This document shows, piece by piece, positions 32,477 to 42,910 of a stretch of DNA of 64,000 nucleotides. Location: contig NC_135187.1 of the NCBI RefSeq assembly GCF_041146795.1, positions 21,018,056-21,082,055 of the forward strand. Direction: 5' to 3'. Source of the DNA: Maylandia zebra. Lineage: Eukaryota; Chordata; Actinopteri; Cichliformes; Cichlidae. Position 1 is the first letter of the stretch. Every line of letters starts with the position of its first letter. A model generated the notes under the pieces. That model saw only the letters and a program-made list of their open reading frames with translations, had not been told where the DNA came from and searched no databases. The translations under genes and the position numbers were made by a program.

Positions 32477-33043
32477 TTTATGATGATGATGATTATTATT
32501 GTTTGAGTTCTGTGTGTTATATTTGGTCTGCCTTTGAGTCTGTCTCTGTCTATGGTGTCACCCCATCTGTTTGTGAATCTGTCTGTTTAGTTCAATGTCT
32601 TGTCTGGTTCCATGTGTCTGAGTTTCCTGTTTTATTGTGAAGGTTTGTGTCATATGTGAGTGTGCTCAGTTTACGTTTCCCCTGTCTCGTCAGCTGTGAT
32701 TTCTCCCAGGTGTGTTCCCCTCCTGTCTCTCATCCCTTGATTACTGCCGTCTGTGTATTTAAGCCCTGTGTTTCTCTGTGTCAGTGTCGCGTCGTACCCT
32801 CAACTAGCTGTGTGTTCTGCTTCTATGTTCCTAGTGTTTGGTCTCCTGCTCCAGTTTAGTGTTTCTTTCCAGTGTTTCAGTCCTTGGTTCCTCTGTTCTG
32901 ACTTTTGGTTTTCTTTTGGTGAGTTTAGTTTGTACGAGGTTTTTCCCAGCAATAAAGCTGCGCCTTAAGTTTCACTTCCGTGTCTGAGTTCTGCATTTTG
33001 GGTCCACCACTCCTGCTTGCCTGCCACACAGCGATTCATGACA
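32427..33043 (+). repeat. 3' LTR
   Basis: 617 bp, same length as the 5' LTR. The four differences I counted are CGTCGTACC for CGTTGTACC, CTTCTATG for CTGCTATG, GCGCCTT for GCACCTT and GATTCATG for GATTTATG. Confidence 0.93.
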
Positions 33044-33048
33044 CTAAT

Positions 33049-34716
33049 GTATAAAAAGGACAAAGATATGTACTGGTAATTGCTGGTGCCCAACTTTTGT
33101 GGCACTAGCAAGAGATGGTGCCTTGCAAAGAAAATGATAAAATATTCTGCATTTTAGCAATTGATTTGACTTTCAATTAATATACAAGATCGCTTTATCC
33201 AAGAAAACTGCTTTGTGAACTGTAACTTGAAATGGGAAATTATAAGGAACATTTCACAGTGAATTTCTTCTTTTTCTCACTGCTTCTCTTTTTGTTCTTG
33301 GCATCAGGAAAAAGTTGAAATGTGACCACAGGGAGAACAAAGAGCACATGTCTCTGAAAACCATTTCACAATAATGGAATTTCTATAATCAGCTGCAACA
33401 GCAACCAGCAGTCAGGTCACAAGGTCAAAAATGTACTAAACTGGCTTTGAACATTGCCAAAATTAAATGTATTGTACTGGCCAACAGGAATGTTCTGGCT
33501 AACACCGCGGCACAGAACCCATGTATCCATAGTTTCCACATTACGCTAAAGCTCCTGGGACACGCCAATGTGTCTCAAGTCTATGAGCATCTTCAAGTTT
33601 AACTTAGCCAAAATGCCAGATAGTTGCTGTGCAGAAATCAACATTTATTTACACCTGCCGGAATGGTGCAGAGTATGTCAACAACATGTGAACACACCTC
33701 TCCTAACCCTGCCTTACAGTCCAAATCACACCAATCTGACAATTTAATGCTACGAGAACTTTTCTGGCCCTCCACTGTAAGTTCAAGTTGACAAAACACA
33801 AGATTATGTTTATTATTTACCCATAAAGATTGAAAATACATGTTGCTGTCTGTACTTTGAAAGCTTTCAAAGCAGCAGTGTAAGGTGAGGGATTCTCTAC
33901 AAGATGCACGTAGATGCATAATTCTTTATTTCAGTCTGATCCTGTTGAGCATATTGTTTCCAAGATGGCAAAGGGCATTGCTCTCTTAAGGAAATTCTCT
34001 ACATATCTTCCTATCTCTGTCTTGAATTGTCCAATAATTTGGTCATGCTAAAAAACATATATAAAAGTTACAGCTTGGGGCAGCCAGAACAGTTCAGCAA
34101 TTTAAAGGCACATGTTTAGTTACTCGTGCAATCAGCTATTGTGAAATCTGTGTCATTCTTTTATTTTGCAATTAACTTGTCAGGTGTGGTTTTAGTCATG
34201 ATCATATGACAAAGCAAGTGACCTCTGGTCCACCAGATTTACCCTGTCCTCAGCTGATTTTAAGAAAGGAGCTGCCAATACATAATTTACAATACAAAAA
34301 CTAAACCTAATAAATAAACAAGCTTTAAATAAACAAAATTTAACAAATTCTACACAAAAGCTGTTGTCAAGAAATCTGACATGACTGCCCTGCACTTCAC
34401 ACAAGGATGCTGACGAACACCCACTTGGCTAAAAAAAAAACATTTTAACAAACAACCTGCGTTTACAGTGATTTACTCAATGTCACACTGCAGGATATTA
34501 CATTTTTATTTTGCCTGTAGTAGTGATGCTGTGCTGGGGGCTACATGCTTTGGTAAAAATGACTTTTAATCAGATAAAGAAAGAAAGACGGACTCGGCCT
34601 ACAGCGTGAGAGACAGGGCAACTTAAACATCTGGTCAAATACATTTCTTTTTGGTAAAATGAAACTGAGAAGTTGGCTTCTGTGGTTTAAAGTGCTACAG
34701 CTGTGAATGCCCTCTA
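33049..34716. other. intergenic, duplicated flank plus unrecognised DNA
   Basis: The first part (33,044-33,140) continues the sequence cut by the LTR insertion and has a relative at 36,510-36,640. ATATTCTGCATTTTAGCAATTRATTTGACTTTCAA occurs at both 28,859 and 33,149, a short local duplication around the insertion. The remainder shows no gene. Confidence 0.5.
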
Positions 34717-36278
34717 CAGGGAGTGCAGAATTATTAGGCAAATGAGTATTTTGTCCACATCATCCTCTTCATGCATGTTGTCTTACTCCAAGCTGTATAG
34801 GCTCGAAAGCCTATACCAATTAAGCATATTAGGTGATGTGCATCTCTGTAATGAGAAGGGGTGTGGTCTAATGACATCAACACCCTATATCAGGTGTGCA
34901 TAATTATTAGGCAACGTCCTTTCCTTTGGCAAAATGGGTCAAAAGAAGGACTTGACAGGCTCAGAAAAGTCAAAAATAGTGAGATATCTTGCAGAGGGAT
35001 GCAGCAGTCTCAAAATTGCAAAGCTTCTGAAGCGTGATCATCGAACAATCAAGTGTTTCATTCAAAATAGTCAACAGGGTCACAAGAAGCGTGTGGAAAA
35101 ACCAAGGCCCAAAATAACTGCCCATGAACTGAGAAAAGTCAAGCGTGCAGCTGCCAAGATGCCACTTGCCACCAGTTTGGCCATATTTCAGAGCTGCAAC
35201 ATCACTGGAGTGCCCAAAAGCACAAGGTGTGCAATACTCAGAGACATGGCCAAGGTAAGAAAGGCTGAAAGACGACCACCACTGAACAAGACACACAAGC
35301 TGAAACGTCAAGACTGGGCCAAGAAATATCTCAAGACTGGTTTTTCTAAGGTTTTATGGACTGATGAAATGAGAGTGAGTCTTGATGGGCCAGATGGATG
35401 GGCCCGTGGCTGGATTGGTAAAGGGCAGAGAGCTCCAGTCCGACTCAGACGCCAGCAAGGTGGAGGTGGAGTACTGGTTTGGGCTGGTATCATCAAAGAT
35501 GAGCTTGTGGGGCCTTTTCGGGTTGAGGATGGAGTCAAGCTCAACTCCCAGTCCTACTGCCAGTTTCTGGAAGACACCTTCTTCAAGCAGTGGTACAGGA
35601 AGAAGTCTGCATCCTTCAAGAAAAGCATTATTTTCATGCAGGACAATGCTCCATCACACGCGTCCAAGTACTCCACAGCGTGGCTGGCAAGAAAGGGTAT
35701 AAAAGAAGAAAAACTAATGACATGGCCACCTTGTTCACCTGATCTGAACCCCATTGAGAACCTGTGGTCCATCATCAAATGTGAGATTTACAAGGAGGGA
35801 AAACAGTACACCTCTCTGAACAGTGTCTGGGAGGCTGTGGTTGCTGCTGCACGCAATGTTGATGGTGAACAGATCAAAACACTGACAGAATCCATGGATG
35901 GCAGGCTTTTGAGTGTCCTTGCAAAGAAAGGTGGCTATATTGGTCGCTGATTTGTTTTTGTTTTGTTTTTGAATGTCAGAAATGTATATTTGTGAATGTG
36001 GAGATGTTATATTGGTTTCACTGGTAAAAATAAATAATTGAAATGGGTATATATTTGTTTTTTGTTAAGTTGCCTAATAATTATGCACAGTAATAGTCAC
36101 CTGCACACACAGATATCCCCCTAAAATAGCTAAAACTAAAAACAAACTAAAAACTACTTCCAAAAACATTCAGCTTTGATATTAATGAGTTTTTTGGGTT
36201 CATTGAGAACATGGTTGTTGTTCAATAATAAAATTATTCCTCAAAAATACAACTTGCCTAATAATTCTGCACTCCCTG
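34717..36278 (+). mobile_element. intact Tc1-like transposon with TA target sites
   Basis: Termini CAGGGAGTGCAGAATTATTA and its reverse complement at the right end are flanked by TA on both sides (34,715-34,716 and 36,279-36,280). A second inverted pair lies inside: GTGCATAATTATTAGGCAA near 34,897 and its complement near 36,070. This double arrangement resembles IR/DR-type Tc1 ends. The 1,562 bp element contains one uninterrupted transposase frame. Ends, TA sites and ORF are all intact, so the copy looks recent. Confidence 0.93.
34934..35950 (+). CDS. Tc1-like transposase, full-length
   Basis: 338 residues, ATG start, no stop or shift. The N-terminal paired-type helix-turn-helix region (LTGSEKSKIVRYLAEGCSSL...RDHRTIK) is followed by a basic linker and a second DNA-binding part. 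The DDE catalytic triad can be placed in LWTDEMRVSL (first Asp), FMQDNAPSH (second Asp) and CSPDLNPIENLW (Glu), and there is a glycine-rich GGGGVLVWAG box. Length agrees with the usual 335-345 residues of Tc1 transposases. It cuts and pastes the element at TA sites. It is uncertain whether it is active, but I see no inactivating change. Confidence 0.92.
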   Translation: MGQKKDLTGSEKSKIVRYLAEGCSSLKIAKLLKRDHRTIKCFIQNSQQGHKKRVEKPRPKITAHELRKVKRAAAKMPLATSLAIFQSCNITGVPKSTRCAILRDMAKVRKAERRPPLNKTHKLKRQDWAKKYLKTGFSKVLWTDEMRVSLDGPDGWARGWIGKGQRAPVRLRRQQGGGGVLVWAGIIKDELVGPFRVEDGVKLNSQSYCQFLEDTFFKQWYRKKSASFKKSIIFMQDNAPSHASKYSTAWLARKGIKEEKLMTWPPCSPDLNPIENLWSIIKCEIYKEGKQYTSLNSVWEAVVAAARNVDGEQIKTLTESMDGRLLSVLAKKGGYIGR

Positions 36279-37007
36279 TATATGACAGGGCTGAAACAAA
36301 AATAAAAGAGAAATGTTATTCAATACTTTATTGAGTAACATTAAAAACTGTTCAGTTTGACTACTTGAATACTGAAAGTAACTCAAGCAATGGAAAAAGT
36401 CGGGTATAAAGCACTGGGACTTACTTGTAGTGGGCTAGCACACTGAAGGTCTTAGTGAGTAGCAGACACACTGGAAAAAAACTGTGGACTTTAGTCCTGT
36501 GTTCAAAACTGGTGACCAATAATGTATAAAAAGGACATTGGTAAACCTGTGAAAGATATGCACTAGTAGTTGCTGGTTAGAGGGCTTGTTGCCCAACGTT
36601 TGTGCCACTAGAAGGAGATAGTGCCCTGCAAAGAAAATGAATCCAACAGTGTAAAAATGTGCAGAAATTGTTGCAAGTAACTCTGGGAGTGTAGTTTATC
36701 GTAATGAAATAACCGATAATAATGAAAGTGTAATTGAAGTGTGATAACATGTAGAAAATTTAGAGCTGTTTAAGTTATTCTCTGTTGAGGTCCAGGAACA
36801 AAGACATTGGGAATAATGTCTTTTCTTCAAATGTGTATTACTGGCTCATGTTCTTTTGAGGCAGCAGGCACAGTTCCCATTGTTCCTTTGGTCACATACT
36901 CAAATAGTCATCCAGTTCACAGTGTGTCACAATTCACAGGTTGTCACCTGTGAAATGACAAATATGACACTGCTCTTGATCACAGTTTGGGTGAAGACAC
37001 ATTAGGT
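36279..37007. other. intergenic, with paralogue of the LTR insertion site
   Basis: Segment 36,478-36,640 is homologous to 28,918-28,960 joined to 33,044-33,140 and lacks the LTR element, so it is a paralogous empty site. Otherwise no gene recognised. Confidence 0.55.
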
Positions 37008-37311
37008 CAGCGGTCCCCAACCCCCGGGCCACAGACCGGTACCGGTCCATGAGTCGTTTGGTACTGGGCCACAAGAGTTGATGCTCGGGTGTGAAATTTA
37101 TGGTTTCCAGGGTTTTTATTGTTATTTATCGTTTTTATCGTTAACTCACCTTTCACTGGGTCTTTTCCCATGTGTTATGAATAAGTCTTTTTTTTGGTAA
37201 TGGTCCTGGTTTTATTTTGTTGTATTTATCCGCGACACCTTAAAGGCCGGTCCATGAAATTATTGTCGGACATAAACCCATCTGTGGCGCAAAAAAGGTT
37301 GGGGACCGCTG
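37008..37311. mobile_element. hAT-type MITE, copy 1
   Basis: 304 bp. CAGCGGTCCCCAACCCCCGG at one end and the reverse complement of CAGCGGTCCCCAACC at the other. Exact 8 bp duplication CATTAGGT at 37,000-37,007 and 37,312-37,319. Interior rich in ACCGGTACCGG-like motifs, noncoding. Confidence 0.92.
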
Positions 37312-37544
37312 CATTAGGTGATCAATGTGTTGAACTTTGCTTAAATTCTCATCCACACTGTAGGAAGAGTAGCAATTGAATGCGTGTTTTCCATTCATCT
37401 GAGCTAAAAATGAGTCAAATGTTCATCGTGGGTGGAAAAATAATATAGTAAGTAATAAGTAGTAATTAAAGTAATAGTAATAAGAGCAGAAAAAAAACAG
37501 GTTAAAACTAAAAATCATTTAAATTGATCGCAGATAAGAAAATA

Positions 37545-38180
37545 GAATGTAATAGCTTTATTGTCAGACCAAACAATAAAACATTAGGAGTGGAACTCTA
37601 AAGTGGGGTTTAAAATAAAACATCAAACATAAAAATGCTGAAAAACAAATACTATAAATGAGTTATTATACTTAAAAGGAGAGAGTAGCAGCACAAGTTA
37701 GTTATCAGTACAGACATTAATTGATGCATTTAAGTATTCGGGACAGAAATGGCTCTTAAAAAGAAGAAGTCTGTGAATCTACAGGTGTGTGTTTTGGCTG
37801 ATCTGTATCTCCCAGAAGGTAACAGTTCAAACAGATGGTGGACAGGCTGAGGGCAGTCCCTAAAACCGTTATGCTCTTTTGAGGTAGTGAGAGTTGGTGA
37901 TTTCCTCCATGGATGGCAGCTGGCAGCCAGCGATTTTTTTTCCGGTGTTCTCACCGCTCCTTGCAAAAACCTGTTTTGTCTTCTACAGAGCAGCCTGTAT
38001 ACCACACTGGTAAGCAGTGTGTTAGACTCAACTGCAGCATGGTAGACAGATATAGGCAGTCTTGAAGCATTCCAGGTGCTGGTTTTCCAGTGTGTGTGTC
38101 TGATGCCCCAAAGCTGACTCAGAGCCGCAACACCATCAATGGCTGCAGTATGGAACAGATGTGGGTGTGTCCTCATCTCC
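37545..38180 (-). pseudogene. LINE ORF2 C-terminal relic
   Basis: Minus-strand phrases HPWRKSPTLTTSKEHNGFRD, HHLFELLPSGRYRSAKTHTC and RFTDFFFLRAISVPNT match the tail of fish LINE ORF2 proteins (LLPSGRRYRS...SRFxxSFFxRAI...). The 3' UTR runs towards a GTAATAGCTTTATTGTCAG end near 37,550. No RT core. Truncated and mutated. Confidence 0.65.
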
Positions 38181-38291
38181 CAGAGGAGTCATCAAACAGA
38201 CCTACAGACACAAAAACATGTGAAAATATAAACAACCAGACTATCAGCAGTGATTTAACTACTTTAAGACCTCTGTGAAAATCATTTACAG

Positions 38292-38609
38292 CAGCGGTCC
38301 CCAACCCCCGGGCCTCGGACCGGTACCGGTCCGTGAGTCGTTTGGTACCGGGCCGTGAGAGTTGAGGCTCAGGTGTGAAATGTATGTTTTTCAGGGTTTT
38401 TAATCGGTTTTCAGCGTCATTTTGTTATCGTTTTTATCGTTAACTCGGTTTTCCTGGGTCTTTTCAGGTGTGTTATGAATAAATCTTTTTTTCGGTACCG
38501 GTACTAGTTATATTTTGTTGTATTTATCCGCGACACCTAAAAGGCCGGTCTGTGAAAATATTGTCGGGCATAAACCGGTCCGTGGCGCAAAAAAGGTTGT
38601 GGACCGCTG
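38292..38609. mobile_element. hAT-type MITE, copy 2
   Basis: 318 bp relative of copy 1 in the same orientation, CAGCGGTCCCC...GGACCGCTG ends. Target duplications ATTTACAG (38,284-38,291) and AGTTACAG (38,610-38,617) differ at one base, so this copy is somewhat older than copy 1. Confidence 0.88.
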
Positions 38610-40214
38610 AGTTACAGTATATATCACAGAATTTAAGGCCTTTAAAAATAAAAATAAAAATAAAAAAATCACAGAACATACAGAGAAAAGTACTAAACTG
38701 AATCAATTTCAGCTTTCATTTTTATATTAATAATTAAATTTCATTATCTGTATCTTTACCACACATTTGCCACACAGGTGTAGATACTGTAGGTTCAGTG
38801 AATGCTTAAATTGTACTGATTAGAATATACTGGACATTCAAAGCTTAGATTCAGCGCACTGTGTTAGAGGCTGGGATTTGATGAATTCATCACATATACA
38901 ACCTTTGATCATCATTTATGTGCAGTTGAGAATGAATCTGTGCACTCACATATTAAATGAATCAAAATCAGTAGTGTGATCTCCAACTGACAGCTGTTAT
39001 TTTAATCAGCCTGTCTCAGTTGTTTTAACTCTAAATATCACAAAGTAATGTGGTAACATCTGGACTGACGAGTTTACTGTCAGCATTTTAATCGCTAGTT
39101 TAAAGGCTGTAGGTTGCAGCCATTGCTCTAACACTGTATAAATGTAACAGGGCTCAGCGCTGGTTCTAATAGTCTGAACTGCTTCCAGCTTTATTTGTGA
39201 AGAGCACAGCAGCTTACAAAACATGTAGCTAGCTCGTACAGCTGCGACGTAAATTTTTCATATGCTAAGATGACCTTAAAATAAGGACGATCTGATATCC
39301 TCGTGTTGAACGGGGCTACGTGCAGTGATGCTAGCGTTAGCCATGTTAGCACGTTACCTTCACAAGTGGTCAGACTGCGTAAACAGGCACTCAGTCAGAG
39401 GTTGTGCTCTCTGTTTCGCTGCAGGGTCCCTTCATTCTTCACATATCCGTGTCGAGCCGAGTGTAAATCCCGAGGCTGAACGGCAATTGGAAAAAGGTTT
39501 TTGTATGAAGTTTATTAAATTGGAATTCAAAAATGTTTTTTGAAATGAAGTTTTTAAAAAGCATTTTAAAAATCAGTTTATTAAATTGGAATTCAAAAAT
39601 GAATTTACAAATGGAGAATTTATTCTACATTTCATTATTTCAGCACAGAATTCTTTATTTCGATGAGCGTGGCTCTTGTGGTCCTCCATATGTTAACACA
39701 TAGTGAAAATCATGGAGAAGCTAGCGACTCTACAACGGGAAATTGATAGATCTCGGGACCAGTGATGGACATTAGATCAACTGCAGAATCGGAATGCAGT
39801 TTTTCACCCTAAACCAAACCAAAACAACCACTATCTTCACGTGGCCTTCCCTCACCAGCTAAAATTTCCCGGGCCAAAGCTGGAACAGCAAATTCTCCCA
39901 GATAACAAGACAGTGTATGACTCTCTACTCTTTCCTCCTACTTCTTCAAGTTGACTTTCGCTTAAATCTATGTGAAAGGGCTCTCTCTCTTGAGTTGGAC
40001 ACAAGATACACACACATACATATGTACTCAGACAGAAATATACAATATACAATATAAATGACTACTTCCACTCGATGCAGCCAGGCGGGTCTGTGTCCAG
40101 CGCCGGAGTATGGCTGCATGACCAGATGGCTGTTGTTTCCTGTTCTCAGACTGCTCTCCTCCAGTCAATCAATAAAAAAGATGAGTGAAGAAGAAACACT
40201 CAATGCATCATGGG
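38610..40214. other. intergenic, no gene recognised
   Basis: AT-rich DNA. GCTAGC/GTTAGC-rich and CpG-containing sequence at 39,230-39,480 looks promoter-like but no exon can be assigned. A 34 bp segment (GTTTATTAAATTGGAATTCA) is directly repeated near 39,508 and 39,575. Confidence 0.35.
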
Positions 40215-40505
40215 AATCCCCCAGCAGCCTATGCCTATTGAAGCATAACTAAGGGAGGATCCAGGCTCCCCTGGTCCAGCCCTAACTATATGCTTTATAA
40301 CAAAAAGGAAAGTTTTAATCTTAAAAGTAGAGATAGTATCTGTCTCCCAAATCCAATTTGGAAGCTGGTTCCAAAGAAGAGGGGCCAGAAAGCTGATGGC
40401 TCTGCCTCCCATTCTTTTAAATACTCTAGGAACAACAAGTAAGCCTGCAGTCCAAGAATGAAGAGCTCTAATGGGGTGATATGGTACTATAAAGTCAGTC
40501 CAGAC
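40215..40505 (-). pseudogene. LINE ORF2 C-terminal fragment cut by hAT
   Basis: The minus-strand frame reads WTAGLLVVPRVFKRMGGRAI, then FLAPLLWNQLPNWIWETDTI and STFKIKTFLF, which matches the conserved LVVPR...G.RAF...P.LWN.LP......F...LKT.LF end of Rex1/CR1-like LINE proteins. The fragment stops at the hAT insertion at 40,506. Sequence right of the hAT is not recognisable as LINE. Confidence 0.7.
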
Positions 40506-41549
40506 TAGGGATGGGTATCGTTTAGGTTTTATCCGATACCGGTGCCAAATCGGTACTTTTGAAACGGTGCCGGTGCTCAAACGGTGCTCAAACCGGTGCT
40601 TAAAGAATGGAGAACACAAAATTGGTCCAAAAACCTCTCATGTTCAGCTGGTTTTTGTAAAAAGATAACAATGTTAGCCTTTTCTGCAGCTATGGGGCAT
40701 ATATGGTATCACTCTTGGCTGGAAGCAGTGCTTAAACAATGGAAAAAACACAAACTTTGTCCAAAAACCTCTCATGTTTAGCTGTTTCCCTCTTTTTCTT
40801 TGGTCATTTTAGCCTTTTTGGCCAGGGTGAAGGGAGTATCTGCCATCAAACAAGAAGACAGCCGCATGTAGCTATGATGATGTTTGCTAGTTCACCTTAC
40901 ATGCATTAATGTAATAACGTGGTTAGCCTACTCAACGTAAATTACACACGAACAACATTAAGCTACTCACGCAGAGAAGAACGGCTGCTGCTGCCATCAT
41001 CATCCGTCATCATTTCTGCTACACTGACAGGGCTAGGGACCAGGACTCTCCTCTTCGTGTTTCTGGGGGATGTTGCTAACTCTGGGTCCGATAACTGGCA
41101 ACCCACCCGCAGTAGATGCGCTCGGTGTGAGGTCTCGCAGCAAGCTATCAAATACGGCGCATTTCTTGGCTTTAAAAAAAACCCGCTATGCGTCGCCAGG
41201 TGTTTCATCGGATTCGAGGTGTTACCTCCTTTGACAGTATCACAGTATCAGCTTAAAGCACTTGTTGCAGGCTGCTGAGTTTGCATATTTTGCTGTGAAG
41301 TACAGCCAGACTTTTGACCGCTTCGCCTTGGGCATTTTTAATCTGTAGCTCTGCTCTAAAAGAACGTACGTACCTGGCCCCGCCTACTATCCTCGGAAAC
41401 GTAAAACGATTGGCTAGAAGTGTATCACAGCTCCGGAAAAAAAAGCACCGAAATAAAGCACCGAAATGTGCGCTGCTTTTCGGTCTGGTTACTACCGTTT
41501 ATGTCAGAACCGGTGCCATCATGGCACCGGACACCGGTACCCATCCCTA
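40506..41549. mobile_element. hAT-family non-autonomous element with 8 bp target duplication
   Basis: Starts TAGGGATGGGTATCG, ends ACCGGTACCCATCCCTA. Flanked by exact GTCCAGAC at 40,498-40,505 and 41,550-41,557. 1,044 bp; contains ACCGGTGCC-rich subterminal repeats at both ends and no transposase. Open frames in the middle (for example 40,919-41,278) show no domain. Confidence 0.9.
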
Positions 41550-41557
41550 GTCCAGAC

Positions 41558-42419
41558 CTTTCAGGTCGGGGTGGGGGGGTTTCCATCTCGCTGCAGGGCA
41601 ACCTGCTAGTGACAAATAAAAGCTGTTTCATTCATTCTGTTTCATTCACCCTATCACTGAAAACATCTGGAACATCATGAAGCAGCTGTTGTAGATAAAA
41701 TATGTGTTTAGGAGCTTTGAAAATCATGGTAATCAAACAGTTGTATTGGCAGTTAAAGTCTGTGCAGGCCTACCTTTTACCTGATCAAGCAGCAAGAAGG
41801 TAAAAGGTAGGCCTTAATGAAGAACTAGAACTAGTATAAAAATCGGCAAACAGTATCCATCCCTGCAGCTGGCAGAATCGACAAATGTCCCAGTATTTAG
41901 GATTTTACATTCCTATGAGCTGGTATCACATTAATCACCAGCAGTGGGATGGAAGACTAAAATACACTGAATGAATGGTTTTCATGCCAAGGCAGAAATG
42001 CACCAACCTGATATTTGGTTTAAATACAATCTTATACTGACTCAAATATCAGTATTGGTCACACCGTGGGCTGATTTATTAGATTCACTGTAATTTTGTT
42101 CAGTTATGTTTACAGCATAATGTGTCCTTAGTAGAGGGCTCATTCCTAAATGGAGCATTAACATAGCATGGGGCAAGCAAACAGATTGGGATGAGCAATT
42201 TGGAGATCATTTAAGATGGCAAGACCAACAGGTTTCTTTGTTTGTTTGAACTTTCTGTCTTAACTGCAATCTATGGTTGACTGAATTGTCAGCAGCTGAA
42301 AAGTTTCTAGTCAGCTTATCTCTTCTTGTCTGATTAAGTTCATGGAAACACTTTCTGAAAAGATTTAACTGCATATAAGGTAACATAATGATAAGATAAC
42401 ATAAGGTAATTCACAAAGC
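41558..42419. other. intergenic, contains a short hairpin
   Basis: AT-rich DNA. The only structure noted is the inverted repeat at 41,766-41,814. Confidence 0.35.
41766..41814. repeat. 17 bp perfect inverted repeat
   Basis: AGGCCTACCTTTTACCT (41,766-41,782) and its exact reverse complement (41,798-41,814) with a 15-base spacer. It could form a hairpin. Too short for a typical microRNA precursor. Confidence 0.8.
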
Positions 42420-42910
42420 TTGCTGTGTGGCAGACCCAAATGCAAAATTCAGGATGCAGGTGGGGAACATAAAAAAGGATTTTAAAAAAATGGATGTTAA
42501 AAAAGGTCAAAAGTAATCAAAGAGGTAAGTTCAAACCAGGGAAAACACACATCTATGAAACAGGAACTATGGAATGAGGGAACGTGGACAAGACGAGCAC
42601 ACATCATTAAGAGGGGACATGACAAAGGCCAAGGGGAGACGCAAACAATATATACAAAGAAGAATAAGACTAGGGGAAAACAGCGGGGAAATACAGAGGG
42701 AAAAAATCAAGGATAGCAAACTAAACTCAAAACAAGGTACACAAGACAAGAGACTTTCAAAATAAAACAGGAATTAACTTCCACCGAGGAAAAGACAAAC
42801 AGACAAACATGATACAAGGAAAGACAAACAGAGATACAGAAACACAGGGGATGCAGGAATTCCCAGGAACTTGAGAAATAAAATAAAAGCTGAACCGAAA
42901 CTTTGAATGG
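42420..42910. repeat. possible degraded LTR-element sequence
   Basis: GCTGTGTGGCAGACCCAAATG on the plus strand resembles the reverse complement of the LTR end found at 29,520-29,565 (CATTTTGGGTC...GCCTGCCACACAGC). The following purine-rich 450 bases show no domain. Weak evidence. Confidence 0.3.

Larger units (their letters stand above)
28961..33043 (+). mobile_element. young non-autonomous LTR retrotransposon (Tf1/sushi-type self-priming)
   Basis: Two 617 bp direct repeats (28,961-29,577 and 32,427-33,043) begin TGTCATGG, end ATGACA, and differ at only four positions that I could count (about 0.65 percent). The 5 bp target duplication CTAAT is present at 28,956-28,960 and 33,044-33,048. The interior has one long ORF in the gag position and nothing resembling protease, reverse transcriptase, RNase H or integrase. 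ACGACGCGAC two bases after the 5' LTR is complementary to GTCGCGTCGT at the predicted start of R in the 3' LTR, the self-priming arrangement known from Tf1 and its vertebrate relatives. It would need enzymes from a related autonomous element. Confidence 0.88.

Noticed and set aside
37730..38176. 148-codon minus-strand open frame as a host gene
   Set aside because: Its phrases match the C-terminal tail of fish LINE proteins, so it is a retroelement relic.
39230..39543. Possible first exon of a gene near GCTAGC-rich, CpG-containing sequence
   Set aside because: No donor in a supported frame, no recognisable peptide and no continuation on either side.
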